A stretch of 64,000 bases of DNA from an uncultured Mycobacteriaceae bacterium. GTDB lineage: Bacteria; Actinomycetota; Actinomycetes; Mycobacteriales; Mycobacteriaceae. Shown here piece by piece: positions 30,989 through 39,505 of the stretch. The position numbers were made by a program, and so were the translations under genes. Within the stretch, counting starts at the first letter, position 1; every line of letters starts with the position of its first letter. The notes below the pieces were generated by a model that ran no database searches, had not been told where the DNA came from, and saw nothing but the letters and a program-made list of their open reading frames with translations. The stretch lies in the NCBI GenBank assembly GCA_902826815.1, contig CADEGF010000030.1, positions 17,813-81,812 on the forward strand, given 5' to 3'.

Positions 30989-32812
30989 ATGAGCGAGTCA
31001 GAGCGTTCTGAATCCTACGGGACATCGAATTCCGGCGACGACGTGGCCGAGCTGGAAGAACTACGCCGGGAGGCCGCGGCATTGCGCGAGCAGCTGGAGA
31101 ACGCGGTAGGTCCGCAGAGTGGCCTCCGTAGCGTCCGCGATGTGCATCAGCTCGAGGCGAGGATCGATTCGCTCGCTGCCAGGAACTCGAAGCTGATGGA
31201 AACCCTCAAAGAGGCGCGCCAGCAGTTGCTGGCGCTGCGCGAGGAGGTCGACCGGCTTGGTCAGCCGCCGAGTGGCTACGGCGTGCTTCTCGCGACGCAC
31301 GAGGACGACACCGTCGACGTGTTCACCTCCGGTCGCAAGATGCGGCTGACGTGCTCGCCCAACATCGACGTCCAGTCTCTGAAGCAGGGCCAGACGGTCC
31401 GGCTGAACGAGGCGCTGACGGTCGTGGAGGCCGGAAATTTCGAATCGGTGGGAGAAATCTCCACCCTGCGCGAAATCCTCTCCGACGGTCATCGCGCGCT
31501 CGTGGTCGGTCACGCCGACGAGGAGCGCATCGTCTGGCTCGCCGAGCCGTTGGTCGCGACGGCCGACCTGCCCGACCGCTACGACGACGACGAAAACGAC
31601 AACGACAACCGGCCGCGCAAACTGCGTCCAGGCGACTCCCTGCTTGTCGACACCAAGGCCGGCTACGCGTTCGAGCGGATTCCCAAGGCCGAGGTCGAGG
31701 ACCTGGTGCTCGAGGAGGTGCCCGACGTCAGCTACCTGGACATCGGCGGCCTGACCCGCCAGATCGAGCAGATCCGCGACGCGGTCGAGCTGCCGTTCCT
31801 GCACAAGGAGCTCTACCGGGAGTACTCGCTTCGCCCGCCGAAGGGTGTTCTGCTCTACGGGCCTCCTGGTTGCGGTAAGACGCTGATCGCCAAGGCGGTC
31901 GCCAACTCGCTGGCCAAGAAGATGGCCGAGGTGCGTGGCGATGACGCCCGCGAGGCGAAGTCGTACTTCCTCAACATCAAGGGCCCCGAACTGCTGAACA
32001 AGTTCGTCGGTGAGACCGAACGGCATATCCGGCTGATCTTCCAGCGCGCCCGGGAGAAGGCCTCCGAGGGCACCCCGGTGATCGTGTTCTTCGACGAGAT
32101 GGACTCGATCTTCCGCACCCGCGGCACCGGTGTCAGCTCCGACGTCGAGACCACCGTTGTCCCGCAGCTGCTCTCGGAGATCGACGGTGTCGAGGGCCTG
32201 GAGAACGTCATCGTGATCGGCGCATCCAACCGCGAGGACATGATCGATCCCGCGATCCTGCGGCCCGGCCGTCTTGACGTCAAGATCAAGATCGAACGCC
32301 CGGATGCCGAAGCGGCACAGGACATCTACAGCAAGTACCTCGTCGAGGGACTGCCGGTGCACGCCGACGACCTCGCCGAATTCGGTGGCGACCGGGCGGC
32401 CTGCATCAAGGCGATGATCGAGAAGGTCGTCGACCGGATGTACGCCGAGATCGACGACAACCGTTTCCTCGAGGTCACCTATGCCAACGGTGACAAGGAA
32501 GTCATGTACTTCAAGGACTTCAACTCCGGAGCGATGATCCAGAACGTGGTCGACCGCGCGAAGAAGAACGCGATCAAGTCTGTGCTGGAGACCGGCCAAC
32601 CGGGTCTTCGCATCCAGCATCTGCTCGACTCGATCGTCGACGAGTTCGCCGAGAACGAGGACCTGCCCAACACCACCAATCCCGATGACTGGGCACGGAT
32701 CTCGGGCAAGAAGGGCGAGCGGATCGTCTACATCCGCACGCTCGTCACCGGCAAGAGTTCGTCGGCCAGCCGGGCTATCGACACCGAGTCCAACCTGGGG
32801 CAGTACCTGTAG
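30989..32812 (+). CDS. mpa: Proteasome-associated AAA+ ATPase Mpa (ARC)
   Basis: A 607-residue hexameric unfoldase that captures pupylated proteins and feeds them into the 20S proteasome. The N-terminal coiled coil (about 20-95) binds Pup. Two OB folds follow, then the AAA+ domain with Walker A GPPGCGKT (Lys297), Walker [11 protein letters not shown] and the arginine-finger region. The C terminus ends QYL, the penultimate tyrosine motif that docks the 20S core. It is the Rv2115c counterpart. A strong GGGAGGGAG site precedes ATG 30989. Confidence 0.98.
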   Translation: MSESERSESYGTSNSGDDVAELEELRREAAALREQLENAVGPQSGLRSVRDVHQLEARIDSLAARNSKLMETLKEARQQLLALREEVDRLGQPPSGYGVLLATHEDDTVDVFTSGRKMRLTCSPNIDVQSLKQGQTVRLNEALTVVEAGNFESVGEISTLREILSDGHRALVVGHADEERIVWLAEPLVATADLPDRYDDDENDNDNRPRKLRPGDSLLVDTKAGYAFERIPKAEVEDLVLEEVPDVSYLDIGGLTRQIEQIRDAVELPFLHKELYREYSLRPPKGVLLYGPPGCGKTLIAKAVANSLAKKMAEVRGDDAREAKSYFLNIKGPELLNKFVGETERHIRLIFQRAREKASEGTPVIVFFDEMDSIFRTRGTGVSSDVETTVVPQLLSEIDGVEGLENVIVIGASNREDMIDPAILRPGRLDVKIKIERPDAEAAQDIYSKYLVEGLPVHADDLAEFGGDRAACIKAMIEKVVDRMYAEIDDNRFLEVTYANGDKEVMYFKDFNSGAMIQNVVDRAKKNAIKSVLETGQPGLRIQHLLDSIVDEFAENEDLPNTTNPDDWARISGKKGERIVYIRTLVTGKSSSASRAIDTESNLGQYL

Positions 32813-32822
32813 GCCTTTGCAC

Positions 32823-32884
32823 CGCGAGCGTGCGTGTCTGCACACCGACACGCCGCAGATTGCGGCATTTCGCGCACGCTCGCG
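32823..32884. repeat. REP-like nested palindromic element downstream of mpa
   Basis: A perfect 12-bp inverted repeat, CGCGAGCGTGCG 32823-32834 with CGCACGCTCGCG 32873-32884, encloses two smaller palindromes. These are GTGTC/GACAC (32834-32851) and GCCGCA-GAT-TGCGGC (32852-32866). The nested design, non-coding position and motif type resemble dispersed intergenic palindromes of mycobacteria. It begins 11 bases after the mpa stop and could stabilise or terminate its message. Confidence 0.6.
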
Positions 32885-32965
32885 CGCCCGTGAGCGCTAC
32901 CGTCGCGGGATGCCCGACGGGACGCGAAGACCATCGCAGCCGAGAACGGTGCCGTGGCGGCGCTC

Positions 32966-33100
32966 ATGAACGGTCCCCGCTACTGGTTGATGACCAGCCT
33001 CGGCAAGGTCGACCGGGAATCGGTGGACCGCAAGGCGGTGTCCACCTTCGACGCGGGCCGCGAGATCTATGAACTCGTCGACCCGGACGACCAACGCTGA
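32966..33100 (+). CDS. Small hypothetical protein
   Basis: A 44-residue ORF starting MNGPRYWLMTSLGKVDRES and ending ELVDPDDQR. The frame is open upstream to 32894, and GTG 32954 is an alternative start (four more residues). Third-position G/C bias is like that of real genes and the sequence is hydrophilic and non-repetitive. No family is recognised. It follows mpa and the palindromic element on the same strand. It could be a small gene or the remnant of one lost from the mpa-dop interval. Confidence 0.45.
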   Translation: MNGPRYWLMTSLGKVDRESVDRKAVSTFDAGREIYELVDPDDQR

Positions 33101-33106
33101 AAAAGA

Positions 33107-34300
33107 CTAGAACACGGGGTCGGGTGAGGGGTCCGGCGTGCTGCGGTGGGCTGTCATCTCACGGTAGGCGTCGCGACCCGCCAGGCTCACCGCCACATCG
33201 GAAACCAGCGGGTCGAAGAAGCGCTGCCGGTACATCGGGTCGACGCTGGTGCTGACCGTGAAGTACAGGCCAGACAACACGGCGACGAACAACGATGTGT
33301 GCACCACCGTCTGCGGTATCGGGATGTGAACGCCGAACCATGTTCCCGCGCAGGGGGGTTCGCCGACGCGACAGCTCTCCTCGGCCGACCACAGCACCGT
33401 GACGTCGTCGGGGATGGCGATGATGCCGAGCGCGAGGAAGAATGCGAACAGACCCGCGGTGAAGAACACCACCTGGATCGCCTGCGATACCACCATCACC
33501 GCCACCACGTTGATCTGCTCGGCCAGTGACAGGGGTGTGCGCTTCGGATGGCTGTCGGCTCCGATCTCCAGTGGGGTGCCTGCGAGCAGCCGCGCCGGAT
33601 CGTGCTGTTCGGCCCTGTCGTCGCGTAGCGCGCGCACCTCGTCGCGAATTGTCGTGACCATGAAGGCGATTGCCACGATCGACAGGAATCCGACGGTATG
33701 CCAAAGCCTTTGACGGGTCATCCGGGCGGCCAGCTGCCACAGCTCGCCGGTGAAGTACACCACCACGGTGAGCATCAGCAGGGGCAGCGCCCGGCTCATC
33801 AGGGTGCCGAGCGCGCCGACTTGAACCATCGCGTACCGAAACGCCCACAGGGCGATGGCGCCGAAGCCAAGATATGTCAGCCAGATCGCCAACAGCGCGA
33901 CCACCGCGAAGCCGAAGATCTCCGCGGCGGCGAACCCGGAGAATCCACTGTCGGCGAACGGAAGTCCGAACACGAACAGGGCCATCACCAACAGCGCCGC
34001 CGACCGCCTGCCCGCCTTTCCCAGCGCCGTGCCAGTCTGATGTAGCAGGTACAGCGCGACGGGGGCGGCGATGAGCACCAGCGTCAGCACGCCGAGCCGG
34101 GTGACATTGCCGTAGTCGGGGTCGCCGTCGGTGAGCTCGGCCAGCATCATCGTGAGCGCGATGATCGCGCCGATTCCGCTGACCACCGGCGCCGAGCGTT
34201 CGATCAGCGCGCGCGAGCGCACCCGGCGGGTCAGCACCAGCGGCAGACCGCGGTGCAGAAACCACTGATGGACCTGACGCATTTCCGCCACGGCAAACAT
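33107..34300 (-). CDS. Multi-pass membrane protein (paralogue A)
   Basis: A 397-residue protein with about nine hydrophobic segments, starting MFAVAEMRQVHQWFLHRGLPL. Length and location suggest the Rv2113 counterpart, an uncharacterised integral membrane protein beside mpa in M. tuberculosis; this is from memory. Key landmarks are RALPLLMLTVVVYFTGELWQL, a soluble loop LLAGTPLEIGADSHPKR, PLSLAEQINVVAVMVVSQAIQV and the C-terminal YRQRFFDPLVSDVAVSLAGRDAYR. The protein at 37123-38283 repeats this set in order. Function unknown. It is divergent from the histidine kinase gene. Confidence 0.85.
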   Translation of the reverse strand: MFAVAEMRQVHQWFLHRGLPLVLTRRVRSRALIERSAPVVSGIGAIIALTMMLAELTDGDPDYGNVTRLGVLTLVLIAAPVALYLLHQTGTALGKAGRRSAALLVMALFVFGLPFADSGFSGFAAAEIFGFAVVALLAIWLTYLGFGAIALWAFRYAMVQVGALGTLMSRALPLLMLTVVVYFTGELWQLAARMTRQRLWHTVGFLSIVAIAFMVTTIRDEVRALRDDRAEQHDPARLLAGTPLEIGADSHPKRTPLSLAEQINVVAVMVVSQAIQVVFFTAGLFAFFLALGIIAIPDDVTVLWSAEESCRVGEPPCAGTWFGVHIPIPQTVVHTSLFVAVLSGLYFTVSTSVDPMYRQRFFDPLVSDVAVSLAGRDAYREMTAHRSTPDPSPDPVF

Positions 34301-34349
34301 TGTGCGGGAGAGATGGCGAAATTCCAGCGCTAATGGTGGACTGAAGCCG

Positions 34350-35732
34350 ATGCGTCGACGACGGCCGTGGAGCTGGGGGATATCCGCGCGCTCGGCCCTG
34401 GTGGCGGCCACCGTCGTGTTCGTGGCGCTCACCGCGGCAGGCGCGATACTCGCCGTGGTGCTGTACCGGTCCATGCTGTCCGGTATCGACAGCACCGCAG
34501 CCGCGCGTGTCGGCGAAGTCGCCGTGAGTCTCGGAGCAGGTGGTGCGGCCGGACTCGACCCCGACTTGCTGAGTACCGACGAGCGCATCCTCGCCGTGCA
34601 GATCATCACGCCGAACGGCACCGTGGTGAGGCGGTCGTCATCGGCGCCGGACACTCCGATGGTGCCGATCTCCGAGATCGGCGACGGGGTGCACATCGGT
34701 ATGCCCGAACAGGAGTCGCCTTACGGCCCAATCCGGTTCAGCGCGCAGACAGTGGACGGTGCTGGCGGCCGCTACACGGTGCTGGTCGGCGAGGGCAGCC
34801 AGGTGGTCTTCGCGACGGTGAAGGCGGTTGTCATCGCGCTCGCACTGGCCGCACCCATCGTCGTCGCGGTGTCGGCCGCGATGACCTATCTTCTGGTGTC
34901 GCGCTCGATGCGATCGGTCGACGCGATCCGAACCCGGGTGTCCGAGATCAGCACGTCGGATCTGACCGAACGGGTTCCTGTGCCCGAGAAGCGCGACGAG
35001 ATATCGGCTTTGGCGCTCACCATGAACGAGATGCTCGCCCGCATCGAGGCGGGCCACTCCGCGCAGCAGCGATTCGTCGGCGACGCGTCGCACGAACTGC
35101 GCAGCCCCCTCACCACGATTATCTCGGCGCTGGAGGTGGCCGTCGCCCACCCTGAGCTGCTCAACGGCGAGCTCGCGAAGACCACACTGATCCCTGAGGC
35201 GCATCGTATGCAGGCCCTCATCGACGACCTCCTGCTTCTGGCGCGCGCCGATGAGCGCGGCCTGACCATGGCCCACGACGACGTCGACGTGGACGACTTG
35301 GTGGCGGGCGAGGCTGAAAGGCTAAGCCGGGAGGCCTCTTTGGAGATCCGGACCGACGTGACACCGACCCGAATCGTCGGTGACGCGGTGCGGCTGTCGC
35401 GGATGCTGCGGAATCTGCTCGACAATGCCGCGCGGCACGCGAAGACAGAGGTGTCGGTCGCCGCCCACGCGCGCGGCGACCATGCGGTGCTCACCGTCGA
35501 CGACGACGGCCCCGGCATCGCTGCCGCCGACCGGGAACGGGTGTTCGACCGGTTCGTCCGCCTCGACGCGAACCGGTCACGACGCGCGGGCGGTGCCGGA
35601 CTTGGTCTTGCGATCGTGCGGGAAATCGTTGCGGCACACCATGGCACCGTCTCGATCGCCGATCGGCCGGGCGGCGGCACGCGGGTGACGGTTCAGTTGC
35701 CGCTGGCGTATGCACCCGACTCGAGCCGGTAG
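34350..35732 (+). CDS. Sensor histidine kinase (HAMP-HisKA-HATPase)
   Basis: A 460-residue kinase from ATG 34350 (MRRRRPWSWGISARSAL); GTG 34302 is an upstream alternative. Two membrane helices bracket a periplasmic loop of about 120 residues (about 50-165). HAMP follows (RSMRSVDAIRTRVSEISTSD), then HisKA (FVGDASHELRSPLTTI, phospho-acceptor His about 248). The HATPase domain has RNLLDNAARHAKTEV and VDDDGPGIAAADRERVFDRF. It converges with the OmpR-type regulator at its 3' end, overlapping it by 40 bases. It is probably the partner of that regulator, and the stimulus is likely at the cell surface. Confidence 0.93.
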   Translation: MRRRRPWSWGISARSALVAATVVFVALTAAGAILAVVLYRSMLSGIDSTAAARVGEVAVSLGAGGAAGLDPDLLSTDERILAVQIITPNGTVVRRSSSAPDTPMVPISEIGDGVHIGMPEQESPYGPIRFSAQTVDGAGGRYTVLVGEGSQVVFATVKAVVIALALAAPIVVAVSAAMTYLLVSRSMRSVDAIRTRVSEISTSDLTERVPVPEKRDEISALALTMNEMLARIEAGHSAQQRFVGDASHELRSPLTTIISALEVAVAHPELLNGELAKTTLIPEAHRMQALIDDLLLLARADERGLTMAHDDVDVDDLVAGEAERLSREASLEIRTDVTPTRIVGDAVRLSRMLRNLLDNAARHAKTEVSVAAHARGDHAVLTVDDDGPGIAAADRERVFDRFVRLDANRSRRAGGAGLGLAIVREIVAAHHGTVSIADRPGGGTRVTVQLPLAYAPDSSR

Positions 35733-36382
35733 CCTACGCCGCGCACCGTCTCAATCGTGTTGGTGCCGAACGGGATATCGATCTTGCGACGCACGTAGCC
35801 GACGTACACCTCGACGACGTTGTCTGGTCCGGAGTAGTGCGCGTCCCAGACGTTCTGCAGGATCTCGGTCTTGGTGACGACGGTGTCCTTGTTCCGCATC
35901 AGGTACTCCAGAAGGCCGTACTCCCTCGGCGTCAGCCGGATCGACTCGGCCGCCCGTTCCACCACCCGGCGCGCCGGGTCAAGCGACAGCGAGCCTGCGG
36001 TCAGCACCGCTGGGCGCTGCGGTGCTCCGCGCCGGATGAGCGCCCGCAGCCGTGCGACGAGCACGATGAAGGAGAACGGCTTGGTCAGGTAGTCGTCGGC
36101 GCCCAGGTCGAAGGCGTCGGTCTGGTCGTAGTCGCCGTCCTTGGCAGTCAGCATCAGCACCGGCGTCCACACGTTGCGCTCCCGCAGCCTGCGGAGCACT
36201 TCGTAGCCGTTGAGACCTGGCAGCATGATGTCCAGCACGACGACGTCGAACGCGTTCTCGGCGGCCTGCCATAACCCGTCGACGCCGTTGGCCACGTGGA
36301 CGACGAGGAACCCCTCGGCTCGCAGACCGATCGACAGCGTCGAGGCCAGCCTCTCCTCGTCCTCGACGATGAGCACCTTCAT
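35693..36382 (-). CDS. OmpR/PhoB-family response regulator
   Basis: A 229-residue response regulator. The receiver contains EDEERL, phospho-acceptor Asp in VVVLDIMLPGLNG and the conserved Lys in DDYLTKPFSF. The winged-helix domain has LTPREYGLLEYLMRNK and VVEVYVGYVRRKID, ending GVGYRLE. It lies 9 bases downstream of the MspA gene on the same strand, so porin and regulator may share a message, and its 3' end overlaps the convergent kinase gene by 40 bases. The pair may control the porin, but that is inference. Confidence 0.93.
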   Translation of the reverse strand: MKVLIVEDEERLASTLSIGLRAEGFLVVHVANGVDGLWQAAENAFDVVVLDIMLPGLNGYEVLRRLRERNVWTPVLMLTAKDGDYDQTDAFDLGADDYLTKPFSFIVLVARLRALIRRGAPQRPAVLTAGSLSLDPARRVVERAAESIRLTPREYGLLEYLMRNKDTVVTKTEILQNVWDAHYSGPDNVVEVYVGYVRRKIDIPFGTNTIETVRGVGYRLESGAYASGN

Positions 36383-36391
36383 GACACGAAA

Positions 36392-37027
36392 TTAGTTCAT
36401 GTTCCAGGCTTCGCCGTAGGTGGTGACGCTGTCACCGGTGCTGGCGATGAGGCGGGCGAACGGACGCAGCAGCACGCCGCCGGCCGCTCCGGTCACGGTG
36501 CCGTGCGCGTTGGAGACCGCGACACCGTTTGCCGGGCCTGCGACGTCGACCGAGAAGGTGGCAACCTCTTGGATGCCGGGGCCGTTACCCAGGTCAGCGC
36601 TGATCGACACGCCGGGGAACAGGTTGGGTGTGATGACCGAGCCCAGCGGGTTGAAGACCGGGAACAGCGAGACGTCGTCGAGCAGGATGTTGGGGGTGGT
36701 GTAGCTGAAGTTGATGCCGACGCCCAGCGACCACGGGAAGCCGATCTGGTAGCCCAGCTCCAGCGTGCCCTCGAACTCGTCGGCACCGGGGCCTGCGACG
36801 TTGTACTTGGCGCGACCCGAGTGGAACCACTCGCGGGTCAGCCGGTTGCGGTCCAGCGGAAACACGCCGTTGAGGAAGGTGTCCCACTGCTGGATCGTCA
36901 ACGTCCGATCCTGACCGTCAACAAGGCTCAGCTCGTTGTCCAGCCCCGCATGCGAGGTACCGGTGCTTACGAACAACCCCGCGATCGCCACCACCATCGC
37001 GATGAGCATCCGACTGATTGCCTTCAT
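36392..37027 (-). CDS. MspA-family outer-membrane porin
   Basis: A 211-residue MspA-type porin. ATG 37027 is preceded by GGGAGA. The signal peptide MKAISRMLIAMVVAIAGLF ends at ...SHA, before mature GLDNELSLVDGQ. The mature part (EWFHSGRAKYNVAGPGADE, IQEVATFSVDVAGP, SNAHGTVTGAAGGVLLRPF, TYGEAWNMN) is close to MspA throughout. It forms an octameric channel for small hydrophilic nutrients through the mycomembrane. The constriction-loop acidic pair LLDD, corresponding to MspA Asp90 and Asp91, is kept. The third acidic residue (Asp93) appears to be replaced by Ser. The following gene is an OmpR-type regulator. Confidence 0.95.
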   Translation of the reverse strand: MKAISRMLIAMVVAIAGLFVSTGTSHAGLDNELSLVDGQDRTLTIQQWDTFLNGVFPLDRNRLTREWFHSGRAKYNVAGPGADEFEGTLELGYQIGFPWSLGVGINFSYTTPNILLDDVSLFPVFNPLGSVITPNLFPGVSISADLGNGPGIQEVATFSVDVAGPANGVAVSNAHGTVTGAAGGVLLRPFARLIASTGDSVTTYGEAWNMN

Positions 37028-37122
37028 GTTCTCCCTAGCTGTCTGTTGGCATGACAAGCGCACCTGCTGGTTCCTCATTGATCCGCAGGGTGCGAGAGTG
37101 TCAATTCGCCGCTGTGAAATCG

Positions 37123-38283
37123 CTAAGAAGTCGGCTGTGAACCGGTGAGCGAAACCGCGGCCCGGTAGCGGCTACGCGCGACAAGTGTCAGGCGCAGGTC
37201 GTCGATGAGGGGGTCGATGAAACGGGTCCGGTAGTCCGCGTCGCCGACCGCCCTGGCGCTGATGTACATGAAGGTCAGACCTGCGAGGAACATGCTGGTC
37301 TGGATCAGCGCCTGGGGGATCGGCAGCGTCATGCCGAGGATCTCGCCGTCGGCCGAACCGCTGCGGGTCCACTGCGCAAGCAGTTCGGGGCTGAGCAGAA
37401 TCAGGCCGAGCAGAAAGAAGATCATCGCGGCGACGATCGCCACCAGCCCCACCTGGAGAACCTGTGAGGTGGCGAGGACGAAGACCACGTTGACGCGCTC
37501 CGCGCGGGAGAGTGGTGCGGCCGACGACGGGTCGGACATGGTTTCGAACGGGGTGCCCGCGAGGCGGCCGTCGTCGTCGTCGGAGTGACGGGAGCCCGAC
37601 AGCATCGGGCGGACCCGTTCCACGGTGGCCGACGTGATGAACGCAACGGAGATCGCGCCGAGGAACACCAGCGCCAGCCAAAGCCGTGGCCTGCTGACGA
37701 TCGACGCCATCAGCCAGACATATGTATTGAAGAAAACGAGCACGGTGAGCAACACCACGGGCAGCGCCCGTACGAAGAGGGCGCCGACGGATGCGAGGTT
37801 GGCCGCCGCCGTGCGCAGCCCCCAGCCGAGGATCGACCCGACCCCGGATGCGGTCAGTACCAGTGCGACGGCGATCACGATTCCCTCGAAGACGAGATTC
37901 GCGAAGATCCGTTCGCTCGGGCCCCCGAGGATGCCGCTCGCCACCACCACAAGCGCGGATACGGAGGCCACCAGCGTGCGGGTGGCGATGCTGGTGATCC
38001 GCGATACCCGCCAGCCGATCACTGCCGCCACCGGCGCTACGAGCACCAGCAGTCCCAACACGAACCACTCGGTGCGGGTCGGCTGACCGTCGATGCTGAT
38101 CGTGTGCTTGCCGGTGATCGCGACCGTCAGGACCGAGTTGGCCATGAACACCGCGAAAGCCGCCAGCGCGGGCGCCGACCGCGGCCACAGCCTGCGGACA
38201 AGGGCGCCTGGGCGGAGAACCGCAGGCAATCCGCGCGCGAGGAACCAAAAATCTGCGGCCCGTTTGGCTTCCTTTCCCACCAT
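37123..38283 (-). CDS. Multi-pass membrane protein (paralogue B)
   Basis: A 386-residue protein with the same architecture as the one at 33107-34300: RALPVVLLTVLVFFNTYVWLM, RLAGTPFETM, PLSRAERVNVVFVLATSQVLQV and YRTRFIDPLIDDLRLTLVARSRYR. The two are clearly paralogues with diverged transmembrane parts. It begins MVGKEAKRAADFWFLARGLPA. It lies 18 bases downstream of the ThrE-like exporter gene, so those two may be co-transcribed. Function unknown. Confidence 0.85.
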   Translation of the reverse strand: MVGKEAKRAADFWFLARGLPAVLRPGALVRRLWPRSAPALAAFAVFMANSVLTVAITGKHTISIDGQPTRTEWFVLGLLVLVAPVAAVIGWRVSRITSIATRTLVASVSALVVVASGILGGPSERIFANLVFEGIVIAVALVLTASGVGSILGWGLRTAAANLASVGALFVRALPVVLLTVLVFFNTYVWLMASIVSRPRLWLALVFLGAISVAFITSATVERVRPMLSGSRHSDDDDGRLAGTPFETMSDPSSAAPLSRAERVNVVFVLATSQVLQVGLVAIVAAMIFFLLGLILLSPELLAQWTRSGSADGEILGMTLPIPQALIQTSMFLAGLTFMYISARAVGDADYRTRFIDPLIDDLRLTLVARSRYRAAVSLTGSQPTS

Positions 38284-38301
38284 TGGTGCGTTCTCCCGTC
38301 G

Positions 38302-39465
38302 TCAGTCGTGCATGGCCCGCCGGTGCGGCGAACTGCTCATCTGAATCGCCGCCCGCCACAACAGAAGTCCGGTCTGGACGCCGACCGCGATCGACATCAT
38401 CGAGATCAGCGTCGCGGTGAAGATCGCGCTGCTGTGCGTGCCGATCAGTACGGTGACATCCATGAAGCCCAGTGAGCCGGGCACCAGCAGCCAGAAGCCC
38501 GGCAGGACGAGCGACACCGTCGGCGGGGTGTTGGGCCGATGCGAGATGGCCAGCGCGAAGACGATCAGCACGAGGCCGCCGCCGAAGCCGCTTGCGTAGC
38601 TTCCGAGCAGCTCGTTGCCGATCCATTGGCCGCCGTACGCGGTCAGCAGCATCAGCAGCATCCACGGCAGGAACGACGTCGGCGGACCGAAGTTCAACAT
38701 GGCGCCGATGCCGTAGACCACCACGCCGACCAACGGCGCCCAGGCGCCGAGCCGATTGATCTGGGTGGTCTCGAACGCATTGTCGGCGACGCCTGCCACC
38801 TGCGCGGCGATCAGGATGCCGAACGCCAGCGTGATCGCGGCGCCAGGCAGAAAGGTGGCCAGCGGCGCGGCGAGTGCACGAAGACTGTCGTGGCCCATAT
38901 GCCAGTGCTCGTTGAAGTTGAAGACGAGGAACGCAACAAGGAACGCGCAGATCGTCGGAAGCAGGTAGCCGAGGGCGTCGATCCGTCGCCCCAGCACGCT
39001 CAGGGCGCCGACGAGCAGACCCAACACCGTCGCGCCGCACAGGCTCAAGAGCGTCGGCTGAAGAATCAACGCCAATCCCGCGCTCTGCACGGCATAGCCG
39101 ATAACCGTCACCCAGACCGGAAACCGCCTCTCCTGGTTACGGATTCGATCCAGCTCTGCGATGCCCTCTTCGGGGTCGACCGTGCCGGTCGGTGCCCTCG
39201 CCACCAGCTGGGCGAGAGGGAAAGACTGGTCATAGCGCAGCGTGAAGTCAGGGTTGACGATGTAGAGACCCTCGCCCGTCGGGCTGCCCACTTGCACGTA
39301 GTTCGGCAGGGCGAGGAACTGGTGCTCGAGGCCGTAGGACGTCGAGGTCTGTGCCATCACCTCGCGGACCATGGTGACCGGGTAGTTCGCGGCGGCCATG
39401 GTTGCGCCGAGCGTCGCCACGAACCGGCTCGCGGTCGCCACGCGATCGTCCTGCTCGAAAGGCAC
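38302..39465 (-). CDS. Threonine/serine exporter (ThrE) family protein
   Basis: A 387-residue membrane protein. The N-terminal soluble ThrE domain reads [24 protein letters not shown] and [34 protein letters not shown]. The C-terminal half has about ten hydrophobic segments, including [19 protein letters not shown] and [22 protein letters not shown]. The original family member exports threonine and serine in Corynebacterium, so this may be an amino-acid exporter. It starts 40 bases from dop and points away from it. Confidence 0.85.
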   Translation of the reverse strand: MPFEQDDRVATASRFVATLGATMAAANYPVTMVREVMAQTSTSYGLEHQFLALPNYVQVGSPTGEGLYIVNPDFTLRYDQSFPLAQLVARAPTGTVDPEEGIAELDRIRNQERRFPVWVTVIGYAVQSAGLALILQPTLLSLCGATVLGLLVGALSVLGRRIDALGYLLPTICAFLVAFLVFNFNEHWHMGHDSLRALAAPLATFLPGAAITLAFGILIAAQVAGVADNAFETTQINRLGAWAPLVGVVVYGIGAMLNFGPPTSFLPWMLLMLLTAYGGQWIGNELLGSYASGFGGGLVLIVFALAISHRPNTPPTVSLVLPGFWLLVPGSLGFMDVTVLIGTHSSAIFTATLISMMSIAVGVQTGLLLWRAAIQMSSSPHRRAMHD

Positions 39466-39505
39466 GGTCGCAGGCTACTTCGGGCTGTCGCCTAGGCTTG
39501 GGGAT

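Noticed and set aside
31061-32851. A minus-strand open frame of about 600 codons opposite mpa
   Set aside because: Another GC-driven shadow frame. Mpa is unambiguous and the antisense translation shows no family motifs.
37172-39040. A minus-strand frame of about 620 codons across paralogue B and the ThrE-like gene
   Set aside because: It is out of frame with two hydrophobic proteins whose motifs are clear, and its product is an Arg/Gly/Ala-rich low-complexity chain.
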